From: Circinella umbellata
Lineage: Eukaryota; Mucoromycota; Mucoromycetes; Mucorales; Lichtheimiaceae
DNA length: 64,000 bases
Assembly: GCA_025093555.1 (NCBI GenBank)
Contig: JAIWNF010000033.1
Coordinates: 1-64,000, forward strand
Direction: 5' to 3'
Of the stretch, positions 9,524 through 22,575 are shown piece by piece. Position 1 is the stretch's first letter. Each line of letters begins with the position of its first letter. A program made the translations under genes and the position numbers. Under the pieces are notes generated by a model that saw only the letters and a list, made by a program, of their open reading frames with translations, ran no database searches and was not told the origin of the DNA.

Positions 9524-10968
9524 GTGTTGGATACAACAATCACTCTTTCAATCGACGAATGGCTTCACAAAGCCATTCGTTTCGGTTTCAAAATTCCCTT
9601 CGTTTCACTACCTCCACTCCGCATGCTCCCTCAACCAACCATTTGGTACAATCACCAACAAGACCAACTTTTGGATCAAGAAATTTTACTTTTATTAACC
9701 AAAGGCGCAATTGAAGAAATTATTCCGACAACGCCAGGGTTTTACAGCAGCATGTTTGTAATCCTGAAGAAAAACAGTGGCTCTCGTCCTGTTTTCAACC
9801 TCAAAAAACTCAACAATTATATTCAGGCACCACACTTCAAGATGGAAACTTTACAAGAAGTTACCAAACAAATCAAACGAAACAATTATTTAACATCCAT
9901 TGTCCTGTCAGATGCATTCCTTCATATTCCCATTCATCAAGACTCTCATCCTTATCTCTGTTTGAACTGGAAAGGCAAAACATACCAGTTTTGCACCACT
10001 CCCTTTGGCCTGTCATTGGTTCCTTGGTTATTTACCAAGCTTGTAAAACCAATCCTCGAATGGGCTCGCTTATAAGGAATTCGTCTCAGTGCATATCTCG
10101 ACGATTGGATCATTATTGCAGACTCCAAAGCCCACACTACTCAGCATACTCAGTTAGTTGTTAAGAAACTCAAGTCATTAGGTTGGATCATCAATCATGC
10201 CAAGTCAATTCTCAAACCACAACAATCACTCGAGCACCTCAGCTTCTTATTGGATACAGCCAAAATGACAGCCCAACTACGAGGGAAAAAATTACGAGAC
10301 TTACGCTGCAGTATACAACAAATTCTCAAGAAACCAATTCAATCACCACGTACAATTCACAGTCTTACTATGTGAATCCAATCAGCAACTTTTACATTGA
10401 TATCAGCTCGATTATACACATAACACCTACTGAGGATGAAAAATCAGATGGTATGATCATCAGCAGATTGGGACAAACCACAGCAGCTATGAGTAGAATG
10501 TATTTAGGAACTTATATGGTGGAAAACAATCTCATTCATTGGAACGGCAAAAGTACTCTACTGCAAACACCTCAACAGACCGTTTACGTTGATGCCAGCA
10601 ACAGTGGATGGGGTTGCCACTTACCTCTTCCCAACAACAAGCAACAAACAGTCTTCGGCCATTGGTCTCACCAAGAGTCCCAAATGTCTATCAATTGGCG
10701 TGAACTCAAAGCTACTTTTCTAGCTCTGAAGACATTCCCTCATCTCAAGAATATGTGCGTTCTTATTCATACAGACAATACGATCTCAATGGCATATATG
10801 AACAGACAAGGTAACACCCGATCCCTTCCTTTAATAGAATTAGCAACTCAATTATGGAAATGGTGCCTCAAACGAGTGACTACTATTCAATCTACCCATA
10901 TTTCTGAGGTCAACAACATGATCGCCGACTTCGAATCTCGTCACCTATATTGGAAAACAATTGGATGA
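9524..10968 (+). pseudogene. DIRS reverse transcriptase / RNase H, broken
   Basis: The RT reads SGSRPVFNLKKLNNYI, later SDAFLHIPIHQDSHPYLC and FGLSLVPWLF, all typical of DIRS RT. At 10,073 a stop follows WARL and the same frame then continues GIRLSAYLDDWIIIADS, so the catalytic YLDD lies just past a nonsense codon. Further stops follow in this frame after 10,370, and the RNase H part is in another frame: VYVDASNSGWGC (about 10,585), NWRELKATFLALKTF and LIHTDNTISMAYMN. The first stop is compatible with CAA to TAA. No functional protein is possible without repair of several lesions. Confidence 0.8.
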
Positions 10969-12400
10969 TTGCTCGCTCGACCTTTGCGGCTCTTCAACGC
11001 CATCTGGGCCCAAACGACGTCGATCTGTTTAATGACAGGATAATGAAACAATTACCAAGATATGTGTCCTGGCTCCCAGACCCGGGGAACTTATTCACTG
11101 ATGCATTCACTATCCCTTAGACTCAATTTCACCACCTATATCTCAGCCCACCTTGGAACCTTATCAGCCACTGCCTGCAGAAGATCATACAAGAGAATCT
11201 ACCATAGGTCACAATGACCACGCCTTGGTGGCCCAGTGTACTTTGGTTCCCTACAATTCAAGCACTGAGCATCCGTTCACCTCTCATGCTCGAACCGTCA
11301 ACAATTGTCCTACCATCACCAACAGCAATCTGGCCTATGACCAACAGTACTTGGAAACTCGCCGTTTGGAGCTTATCCGTTCAAAATATCAGCAATCAGA
11401 TTTAAATCAAAATGCTCAATCGATTCTTATTAACCATCGGCTACAAGAAAATTCCACTAATAGATCATACAAACCAGGACAGCATTTATTTATTAGATGG
11501 TGCATTGTACAACAAATTTCACCACAACTTTTTACTCCAGCTCATCTTATTAATTTTTTGAGTAATATATATATCACTCACTCTTATGCGATTTCGACCT
11601 TACAACTTATGCGCTCAGCAGTAACAGATTTACATCACAACCCAAGCAGCTTACATGAAGATGATCGCCTTAATTCATTTATTACTACCCTTCTTCGACA
11701 AGCACCACCTATTCGTTTACATCGATCAACTATCAATCTTCAACCTACTATTGACTATTTACGATCTTTGGATAGTCATACTATTACTCTCGCCACATTA
11801 CAAAGCAAGCTTGCCTTTCTTCTTGGTGTTACTTGTTTTCTTCGACCCCCTGACTTACAACGTATACCACTTGCTTCTGTCTCCATCTCGGATTCTTCTA
11901 TTCTTTCTTTTGAAGTTCACTCTCCCAAGGAAAAACGTAAACGACGTCAAATCATTAAGTCATTCCAAGTCAAGGCTCATACTATTCCTAGTCTCTGTCC
12001 GATCCATACCTTCCATTTCTTTCGTGCAAGACGTCCAATTTGTCAAGCTACTACTTTGTTCGTCAGCTCTTTACAACCAGACAAAGTAATTAGTACTCGA
12101 ACAATACACTCTTAGATTAAAAAACTTATAAAATGGTCTACTGATGAAAAACGTGTTTCTTTACGTTCCATTGCCTCTTCATTAGCTCTTCAATCGGGTA
12201 TTCCCAAAGAAGACATAGTTACTATGGGCAACTGGTCCTCCTCATCTACTTTTGAGTACCATTACCGTCGGGAACATTTATCTACCTTTGATTTTACCAA
12301 TACTCTAATCACCAGCGGCGACCTTCTCGACGATGATTCCAATGACGACGAGGTTTTCTATGATGCAACCGATCATACTTTGGTTTCTGATCAAAAAAAA
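10960..12400 (+). pseudogene. DIRS linker and tyrosine recombinase, broken
   Basis: A segment in one frame (about 10,960-11,120) reads LPRYVSWLPDPGNLFTDAF, the conserved DIRS linker after RNase H. WKLAVWSLSVQNI (about 11,348-11,390) follows in another frame. The recombinase then runs from about 11,395, with SYKPGQHLFIRWC, LLGVTCFLRPPDLQRI (first catalytic Arg), SPKEKRKRRQ (Lys), a TAG stop at 12,113-12,115, then SLRSIASSLALQSGIP, TMGNWSSSSTFEYHYRRE (Trp and nucleophile Tyr). The HxxR box reads VSLR, so the His appears replaced. Reading past the poly-A at 12,391-12,404 is not meaningful. Confidence 0.75.
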
Positions 12401-12457
12401 AAAAAAAGACATTATATTTCATATTTAAAAATTACTTGTATTTTATTCTCTGGATTA

Positions 12458-12714
12458 GCAAATCATATTTCATATTTTTTATTTGAGTGTCTCAACCAAT
12501 TCTGTTAGAATTTATTTCGACACTTGAATTGTATAGTTCGACGTGAAAATAAAAAATATGAAATATGATTTCCCCACGCTACCCTTCCCTTTTCTGACCT
12601 CGCTTAGAGATCAATTATTATATTATAGCATTAGAACTCATTTTTATACTTATTATTTTTTCGCTGACATTAAATAAAAAGAAGATAAAGCAAATCATAT
12701 TTCATATTTTTTAT
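12458..12714. repeat. Inverted and direct 23-25 bp AT-rich repeats
   Basis: Bases 12,460-12,482 are the exact reverse complement of 12,549-12,571 (23 bp, loop about 66 bp). 12,690-12,714 repeats 12,458-12,482 directly over 25 bp. A long hairpin can form between the first two. Confidence 0.7.
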
Positions 12715-12829
12715 AAAACCTCAAAGTCCCATTGAGTCCAGCGAAGTCCCCAAAATTTCAAACTCAAAGGGACGTCGGGAATAGTAAGCCAATTATTTTA
12801 CGCAAAAGTGAAAAATAAGTGCTTTATTT

Positions 12830-12847
12830 GCACTCCAAGTCCCCACT
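12830..12847 (+). repeat. Left AAGTCCCC motif, inverted partner of 17,286-17,302
   Basis: GCACTCCAAGTCCCCACT here pairs with the reverse complement GCACTCAAGTCCCCACT at 17,286-17,302, with one base fewer. The Crypton gene lies between them, so they could be recombinase or terminus signals. Confidence 0.45.
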
Positions 12848-14285
12848 CAAAATATAGAAGTCCCTGCCTGCATAACACTAAAAAAACTATTTTTTTCCTC
12901 ATCGTTTTTTTTTTTTTTTTTTTTTTTTTTTACATATGGGTACCTTCATGATGGGAAGAAAGAATCAATCGATTAACAAATCAAACAGATACTTGTTCTA
13001 AGAACATGCATAGCAGATAGAATATTCACACACATCAACAGGCAACAGTTTCGCATTCGGTTATATGTTCAATCGAAATGCAATAGAAAATGTTCGTACG
13101 AGCCAAACACGCAAGAAGATCGTACATGCATTGCTAAACATGGATCGTCATTAATATTAAAGACTGCGCATGGAACTTCCTCAAACAAAAGTATTAAGCG
13201 AACCAGATTACGATGTATATTTCATATAAATTATTTTTATATTGTTTTTAAGTAAATCCTCATTGTATTTCGCACTTGATCGACGAACCTATCATTTATT
13301 CTTTTATGAACCCCTGGCGAAATATTTCTCGACATTATTTTAAGCGATAATTGATACCATTGCATTGAAAAGAAAGTAGGATTGAGAACAACCACTTAAT
13401 GATCCATCAACAGTTTCAGAGTTTAACAAAATGAGAGGTAATAGCTATGGATTGGTGGGAAAAGTTTGGTAATTTGATAGCAATGATAGCATTTCCTGGG
13501 AAAACACAACAATCATTAGTTTATCAATGTAGATTTTGGAATATGGATGATAATAATATAACTTTTTTAATATAAGGGATTTACAGTTTATGATGGAAGA
13601 GGGTGCTTTGGTCATAATTGCTATAGATGTTAGTTTGAGTATAAGCAGATTGAATGGAAAGAGGACGGATATTGATCTATACTTTGTTTCCTGAGCATGG
13701 ATTTTATAATTTCTTAAAGTTCTTGTATATATATTATCGTTTATATAAGCTAGAAAAATGAATTATTTTTTTTTCTAAGTAGTGTTACAATCATGATTAT
13801 CATGATTATCATTTTATCCATATATTGTCAATTATTTAGTAGCACTGTGCAATTTAATATTTAAATACGCATGAATATCCAAAGTGACAAATATACTTAA
13901 CCTGCTCTTTACCACTTACTTGTAGGTAGTGACCAAACAATCAGCAAGAAAAGGTACAATGCTTTGGGGGAAGACCAGCTTAGCTAGAAAAAAAATCAGA
14001 AAAACGATGAATAGTGATTGACGAACATGAGGAAATTGAGGTTAAAGAATAATCAAATGAGCTTATAAATTAGAGAAAACTGGAAAGAGAGGCTGAAGAA
14101 ATATGAAAGAAATAAGAATAAAAGAGAAGATAGGATAATGAAAAAAAAATATAAAGAGAAAAGTGTATATAATAATGAAAAAAATATGACGCAAAAATAT
14201 TCTAAAATATTGTCAAGCAATAAGATGTGTTTGTGGAGGTAGAGAAAGCTAGGAAAAAAATGTAGTAAATTTGAAATAAAAGATA

Positions 14286-17117
14286 TTAGTTATTGAAAAA
14301 AATGCTTGGATTTTCGGCAATCCAGTGTAAGGTTTTTCTTTGCCTACTTCGCTTTTCTTCTAATAACGTGACAGCTGCTTCATTCGTCAGTCTGTGTTGT
14401 GCAGCATAATCTTTAATGCTTTCGATGATGATACGTCTGCGATTATAAAATCTATGTTCTTTTGTTTCTCGACGCCATGCAACATGGTACAAGCGTTCTA
14501 ATTCTTCAATAGAAGGACCGCCAGCCAAGCCATGGTACCATTCACGCCAAAGCATATCAAGCGTAACAGTGTTACGAGACATTTTATAAGTGGGTACAGG
14601 CAATTGATCTGGTGTTGGTGCTGGTGCTGAATTCTGTACTGGTGGTGGTGGTGGAAAAAAAGGGAGAGAGATGGATGTTGTTGTAAGTGATGGTTGCGGT
14701 AGTTCTTGTGGTTGCTGGGAAGGTTGCGGAGAAGGTTGTGTGGGTTGTGTGGGTTGAGTGGGTTGAGGTGTTTGTTCTTGAGTGGGTTGTTGTTGAGAAA
14801 CATTGCCCAAGTTCAAGGTTACTGTCAAAGGAACCTGCCCAGAAGTATAGCCAGCGACTTGCTGTGCTAATGTTGCAAGGCTGCTGATGTGAGGAACAAG
14901 CACTTGCAAGGGAGTAACAACAGACAACAGGGATTGGAGAACCTGCATCTGTGCAGCTTGTTGGGCTTGCTGGGCTTGGGCTTGAGCATCAAAACGCGAT
15001 GCGATTTGCTGATTGATATCAGAAAGATGTTGTGCAACCAATGGTACTGCTCTTTGCAGTTGCAGTTGCTCAGGTTCTTCAGTGATTTCCACAGCAGCAT
15101 CAACAGATCTAACAAAAGTATGTTAGAAAAAAGTTGAATCACATCTTTATAAAAACAATATATTTACCTTTCAAAATCTTTATACAGCTCACTTTGAAAC
15201 AAAGGATGGTTCCAAAGAAAATGCTGAGGATATCTCTTTTTCAAAAGAACCGAGTCCTGCAAAAAGACAACACGTAGCCTATCCAATAGCTTCAAAAACA
15301 TATCGGCGGCACATGATACTTGTTCAACATTACCTTCATCTAATTTCTGACGCCAATAGTCAACGAACTTGAAAATTTTCTTACAAAGCTCTTGAGACGG
15401 TTGAACATTGGCACGAGAGAGATAAAAATATCCACGCTCTGTTGGAAAACCTGCAAGGGTGCGAAGAAGTTCGTGGGGAAGGTTAGTGAGGTAGGCTGTT
15501 GTCAATGAACTTGTGTTCCAACGGCCTGCACGACGAATGGCGCCCTCGCTTGATCCTCCAATCTCTGCCATTCGAGCTGCGGCACCACGCATAGCATGAG
15601 TTTTGGCTTTTGAATGGAGACAAGCTCCCTCAAATGCTTTTGTGATTGCCTTAAGGTGCTGACGGTATGACAACTCCTTTTGAGGATCCTCCGTCGTTCC
15701 TTTGATGAGCTTGTAGAAAAACCAATCCGCGTTCTTATTGATGCTAGGAAATTGCTCTCCAGACATCTCATAACGACTGAAAAGGTAACAAGCAAGCATC
15801 ATTTGAGGACAAATGGCCACGTTCTTGTTTCGCATACATCCAGCAACTTCAACGCGCCCAAACTTGTTAGTTTTTCCTTGTTTAAGGACCATTACCAAAG
15901 CATGACATTGGCTGGGACCTTCATCCTCCAAATGAAGCGATTGCAAATCAGCAAACTCCATTTTTCGAATACTTTCACCGCGAAGCAAACCGTAGTGCTG
16001 CAATAAAAATGATGTACCATCTCGAAGACCAAGTTCAGTTCCATTTGTCCAAAATTGATCAACAATTTTCTCCATTTCAGCATGAGTGGTATAGCCATCT
16101 GCAGCGGTAAATGCACCCTTAAAAAATAAATGTATTTGTTAGATTATCTATACATTACACATATAGCAAGAAGTTGCTTAATAAGTTGTCTTAAACATAC
16201 TCTATCATCAAAGTTTGTGCGAGCGATTTTTTCGTCTTCTCTACGCAACCAGTCAAGTAATGCTTTCACTCGTTTTCCACGAGGACTTGGACGAAAAGAA
16301 TTATCCGTCAAACATTGCTCGGCCCAAAGATCAACAATTGCAGCAGCATATGCTTCAACGGTTGAGTATCTGACCCGTTTGCCAGGTACCCCAGAAGCGA
16401 GTTGAGCATATTCATTGAATTGTCGAGTAATGGCAGATTCAATGCTTGTGCTGTTGATTGTGGATGATGATGAATCATTGGTGGGAGTGGTAGTGCTAGT
16501 GTTAGAGCTAGAACCATCTCTCTCTTCATCCATTTCGTCCATCATATCCATTACTTGATATGCTGTGTCGATTTGAGGAAGGTCATTGACCTCATCGTCG
16601 GCATGGTCAGCATTGTTGACACCATTGGACCCATGTTCATTTGAATGCTGATTGGCATCATCCTCATGCGAATCTTCTAGTGCACTTCTTTTTTTTCCTC
16701 TCTTTCGGTGGGGACGGAAAGCAACCTTATATAAGATTTTTAAGTAACAAAATTACATTTATTTGTCGAAACACACTAATGAGCAATAAAACCAACCTCT
16801 GTTTTCAAGAAAAAGTGAAGCTTTCCATCATCAGGGATAGCATTAACATTTTTCTTGATACACCATCTTTTGAATTCTTGTTGGCGATTCAAGTATTGAT
16901 TGATGGTGTTTTGAGGACGACTTTGTCGAGCTGCGCTAAATGTCTCAAGGGCAGTGCGATCCCTAGCATCTCTATAAGCTGCGTCTTCGTCATTTTCCAT
17001 ATCTGCTACAGCAGAATTATTAAGAGACAACTCATTCAGTCTAATATCTCTGTTTCTTTCCCGATTCTGTGCAGGAGTGCCATTGATTTGTCTTCGACCG
17101 CTTCCAGAACCACCCAT
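14286..17117 (-). CDS. Crypton tyrosine recombinase with GCR1_C DNA-binding domain
   Basis: Four exons join without a stop: 17117-16797, 16725-16201, 16117-15168 and 15108-14286, with GT-AG introns of 71, 83 and 59 nt, giving 872 residues. The middle part is a tyrosine recombinase: LLRGESIRKMEF supplies the first Arg, KQGKTNKFG the Lys, THAMRGAAARMAEIGG the His-x-x-Arg, and RRAGRWNTSSLTTAYLTNL the Trp and nucleophile Tyr. All catalytic residues are present. After a Gln/Pro-rich linker comes the GCR1_C-like domain (LWREWYHGLAGGPSIEELE, then WRRETKEHRFYNRRR), the usual C-terminal DNA-binding module of Crypton transposons. The exon 1-2 product contains a candidate core-binding helix (RVRYSTVEAYAAAIVDLW). 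Cryptons move by recombination through a circular DNA form. Unlike the neighbouring DIRS element, this gene shows no lesion. Confidence 0.85.
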
Positions 17118-17808
17118 GATTATTTCGGTAAAGTAAATGTAAAAGTGTTTTTTTTAAAAAAAATGAAAAAAAAGTGACAAGAATTAAAAAGGCAGGTACA
17201 CGGTTTTTGTAAATAAACTCACAGCATTAATTTCGTCAGTCTAGTTTGCGGGTGATGAAAAATATTATTTCCAAGTCCCCGATACAGTGGGGACTTGAGT
17301 GCGGGACTCACTGCTTAACCAGATAAATAATCTCTTTTTATTTTCATGTCTAACTATACAAGTCAACGTACATCAGTTCTGTTCACATCTGTATTTCAAA
17401 TATGATTTCTTATTTCATCTTGGATAAAGAGATAATGCTCTTATAAGATAATATTAATGATGCAAAATGATTTGATACTGAGCGCAAATTGACTAATTAA
17501 ATTAACGCAAAATAAGATACTGAAGACTGCAAAAACATTTAAAATTGCGCAAAATGGTGCTGTGAGCACTGCACAGCAGCTGTTACCTATGTACGCTTTG
17601 GTTTTTGCATGACATTTATTTCAATAACAAGAGTTTCACTCTATGGTTGCAATGTTGGACGAAGACCTTGTTTGAGTTCTTCTGCTTTGGGTAAAGGTAG
17701 GTCAGTAAGATGTAGTTTTTTTTTCTTTTAGCCTTTTTTTTGGATTGCTCTTGTTGCACAGATTGTAATATTGGAAGAAAAATCGACTTTAATATTGATA
17801 GCATGTAA
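17118..17808. other. Crypton upstream flank
   Basis: No gene is visible. A perfect 9-bp stem (CAAGTCCCC at 17,272-17,280 with GGGGACTTG at 17,289-17,297, loop of 8) lies about 155 bp upstream of the Crypton start codon. The rest is AT-rich. Confidence 0.5.
17286..17302 (-). repeat. Right AAGTCCCC motif, inverted partner of 12,830-12,847
   Basis: AGTGGGGACTTGAGTGC is the reverse complement of the left motif apart from one missing C. It overlaps the 9-bp hairpin at 17,272-17,297. Confidence 0.45.
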
Positions 17809-18216
17809 TCATTGTTCTTCCAAGGACAGGTTGATTTCAGCTAATACGTGGGATCCTTCACAGTGAGGAAGAATATCATTGTTGCTTGGAAACTTTTTCA
17901 TTAGAATATCAATGGTATCATCAACTATTCCGGGGCAAAGACTGGTGTTAAAAATGACACTTGCCAGTGAGCGTCCTGTCCTCCAGACCTGAAAGTAGTA
18001 AACAATTTTATTCATTTCATTAGTGTTGGTTTGGCGGTGAGTGTGAGCTAAAGGAACGCGCTCCGGTTGGGTAATACTAGCAAAACATAGCACCATAGGT
18101 GGAGAAGTATTGACAGATGTTTGAGTTTTGCTGTCCGCGGCTAGAACAGATTTTTTTTTCTGTTTGAAAACCAAAAGATCCGTGAAAGGCTGAAAGCTAC
18201 TTAAAATAAGTGGCAC
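17809..18216 (-). CDS. Unrecognised open frame, possibly a decayed gene fragment
   Basis: An open frame of up to 135 codons reads toward 17,809; a possible intron end (TACTTTCAG) lies inside it just before VWRTGRSLASVIFNTSLCPG. The second half (CPGIVDDTIDILMKKFPSN, then GSHVLAEINLSLEEQ) looks protein-like. I do not recognise a family, I see no clear start codon context, and the region is surrounded by transposon debris. It could be a transposon accessory protein, a pseudogene exon, or chance. Confidence 0.22.
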   Translation of the reverse strand: MPLILSSFQPFTDLLVFKQKKKSVLAADSKTQTSVNTSPPMVLCFASITQPERVPLAHTHRQTNTNEMNKIVYYFQVWRTGRSLASVIFNTSLCPGIVDDTIDILMKKFPSNNDILPHCEGSHVLAEINLSLEEQ

Positions 18217-18219
18217 AAG

Positions 18220-19528
18220 CTATTGAATATCCAGTTGACAATACAGAAGTTGCAGTTACTTTTGCAATAGAAATATGGCGTTAAATTAACATATATATTA
18301 TAATATTGTACTTGGTTATGCTGCATAATATTTTTTTAATCTTTTTATGGTTGACGGTAATTTATTTATTTTGTTATGTCCTATCTTTTATGAATACCTC
18401 TTATTTTTTATTTTTTTTTTATTTTCATTTATTCAGTTATTTCTTATGTTGCTCCTTTTTACTAAATATGCTTTTACTGACTCTTCTATCTTATTTAAAT
18501 TTCATTGATATAACACAATAATTTTTATAAGACATTAACAAATTAATAAGACCCAACAGAACAATATTGAACTAAAATAAAGTAATCTCTCTATTTATAT
18601 TAACTTTTTTCATTGGTAGAATATGGCAATACATGTGTGTAAACATGTGCTCTTTCAAAAAATAATGGTGGCTCTAATCAGAACTTACAGTATTTTATTC
18701 TCTTATATATCATATAATATTTATTTGGTGTGACCTTTTCGATTTGATTATGATAAGTTAGTTTCCGTTGATATAGTAGTAGATTAAACTAGAAGTGGAG
18801 TGGTATCAGGACTACAATACACACTGATTATATTTCATTTAATAATTTCCTACTATTTTTACTACATATGTGACTTCCTTCGATCTTTCCCTTGTGTTAA
18901 CAACAGGGCTTTTTCTCTTCTCTATGCGTTTTAGTAACCTGTCTAGAACAAATATATCAGACCTGACGCTGTGTTCACTGGAGACGTTAAATAAAACAAA
19001 TAACTTCCATCATATTATATGTGACAATTCTCATTAGTAGATTAGAATATTTTGATTTTGACTTTATTCTACATCTTTCTTTACTTATAATGTATTTTAT
19101 ATCTTTATAAGTATACATTTAAATATTTTTTTATTCGATGTTCTACAATACTGTGGGCCCGAATATATCATCTTGAACATGCAGCGGAAGTATATTCATG
19201 CATAAGAAAAATGAGTGCTGGTTGTTTTATAGATGTTTGTTATGACCAAGTTTGTTATCTCATTGTTTCTAATTTGTTATTAATAATATCATCAGTATAA
19301 AATCAAGTGCGTATTGTCAGTCAGTTGTTTATAAATAAGTAGTTTCATATGCAGTGGTAAACGACTTTGATAATGTGTCAAAACAAAATACCGATTTTCC
19401 TAGTGTTATAGGCCCGCTCACCTTTTTTGTAAATCTTTCATTGCAGGAGCGGTTTTCTTTTCTGGGTGCACATTATTCAAATATCTTCATAATACACCTT
19501 TTTCTTTATAGTTTTGATCTTTTTAAAA
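18220..19528. other. AT-rich intergenic region upstream of the Rab7 gene
   Basis: No gene is visible. It includes the second copy of a dispersed repeat (18,529-18,650; partner 9,153-9,270). The last 200 bases should hold the Rab7 promoter; no sharp element stands out. Confidence 0.4.
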
Positions 19529-20838
<1,310 letters not shown>

Positions 20839-21180
20839 TAAATTATTTACTTCTTTTTTTAAGTGAAACAATAATAAACATCCATATGGATATATATAAA
20901 AGTTAAGATAAAAAAAAATTATATATGCTGTTTCCAAGACAAATGAATTCAAAAAAAAAAAGAATATTTATTGGTTATTGAAAGTAATAAAAATAAAATT
21001 GTATATAATGAACAAACTCTACAAATTCTAAAGCGAATCAACTTTAATTACCTAAAAGATATAGACATAATAGTCGTGTATAAATAGGTGTGTGTGTGTG
21101 TGTGTGTGTGTAGAAGACATGGGTGATCCCGAGTGGGATATGTTCTGTTTTGATATACTAGATAAACAAACAAGTATTTT
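20839..21180. other. Convergent intergenic space with a TG microsatellite
   Basis: This is the shared 3' region between the Rab7 gene (+) and the alkaline phosphatase gene (-). It contains a (TG)n run at about 21,090-21,111. No gene is visible. Confidence 0.6.
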
Positions 21181-22538
21181 CTAATTATGATATAATTGAT
21201 GTTTTGAAATTTGAGCCGTTACATCAATTGTAGCTTCCATATCTTCTTCTTCTTTTCCCCATCCACTATATAATAAAATATAAAATAAATATTTTTGTTA
21301 AAATTATTTAAATAAATGCAATGCAATCAAACTTTGAGTGATGTATATTGTTACTTACGTTGTCAAACGATCTGTAATATCATCTAAATCAAGGTTTAAA
21401 TATTTTGAAATAAAATCACCAATTTCAATATTTTCATGACTACCACGTAACCATTCAGTGCCTTCACCGAATGCATATAAATTGACATCGACAGCAGTAT
21501 GCCCATGAGTTGTCCACTACAGTAAAATAAAAATAAATAAAGTTTTATAATAAATTTAGTGTGTGTGTGTGATAAAATAAAAAACAAAAACTAAATAAAA
21601 TATAAGATTTGTTTACCCCAATCAGGGCACGTCTGCTGACCATATCAGCCAAAATGTTCTCTAATACACTGATATCCTCGTTATTTTCTTTCCAACTAGC
21701 AAGTCTTTCAAGTTCTTCTTTAGTAGGATCTTCAATACCCAACCCATTTGCAATAATTTCTTTGCGAAGATATCCAGTAGAAGTTGTATCTGATTTGACC
21801 GCTTCATTCCAAACGCGTGCAAGAGCTTCGCTGGAGTTACGAACGCGGCTAATAACTTCTGGGTTCCTAATAACCATTCATTATACACAATAAGTTATAT
21901 TTAATTTGATATATTTTGATATAAGAAAAATTATATCCACACACCATTTATATTCGGGATAACTTTCACCCAATTGACGGCCTAAGGTAAATCCACCTGT
22001 TTCATGATCACTTGTCGAGATAACAACAGTATCAGGATGATCTTTAACGTAATCAATAACAGCTGAAGCTGTCTCATGATATTCGTAAATATCATGGAAA
22101 TGGGCTGCAGGATCATTTCTAATAATAATAATATAAATTATACGATCAATTTAATCATATTATATATGAGTCGTGATGGGAGAGTTATTACTTTTTAAAG
22201 TACCCCCAATCTCACACACAACACCCTCACGTGATGTTTCTCATAAGTCACGTTGACTAAATTCAAGTACCCCCAGACTACTCCTTATTTTTTTTGTGTA
22301 CCACAAAATCATAATTGAATCATAATTGAAAAGAAAAACTTACGAATGAGCAGCCATATCAATGCGACTTCCTTCAATCATTAAGAAAAATCCCTTACCA
22401 GATTTTCGAGATTTATCATCTAAAATACCAAGTGCTTTTTGAACCATTTCTTTAAGGGAAGGTTGTTGTGTTGGATCACGATCAATTTCATATGACATAT
22501 GCTAATGAGAACAATACGTAAGGATGTTTTTAATGGGA

Positions 22539-22575
<37 letters not shown>

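Larger units (their letters stand above)
9500..12400 (+). mobile_element. Decayed DIRS-type retrotransposon (RT, RNase H, tyrosine recombinase)
   Basis: The order reverse transcriptase, RNase H, tyrosine recombinase with no DDE integrase and no LTRs is specific to the DIRS order. The gag part is missing and the body is broken by several stops and at least three frame changes. The outer ends are not defined. Inverted AT-rich repeats at 12,458-12,714 may be related to its right end, but this is unproven. Confidence 0.8.
12401..14285. other. Non-coding interval between DIRS and Crypton, with several repeats
   Basis: No gene is visible. It contains three copies of an AAATCATATTTCATATTTTT repeat (12,458-12,482 and 12,690-12,714 direct; 12,549-12,571 inverted), a patch of AAGTCCC/AAGTCCCC motifs (12,722-12,866), a 28-30-base T run near 12,905-12,934, and a purine-rich tract before 14,285. 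The AAGTCCCC patch mirrors one at 17,271-17,310 beyond the other side of the Crypton gene. Confidence 0.5.

Noticed and set aside
22541..22573. CT-repeat inside the alkaline phosphatase gene, considered as a regulatory GAGA-type site
   Set aside because: It lies inside an intron and looks like an ordinary microsatellite.
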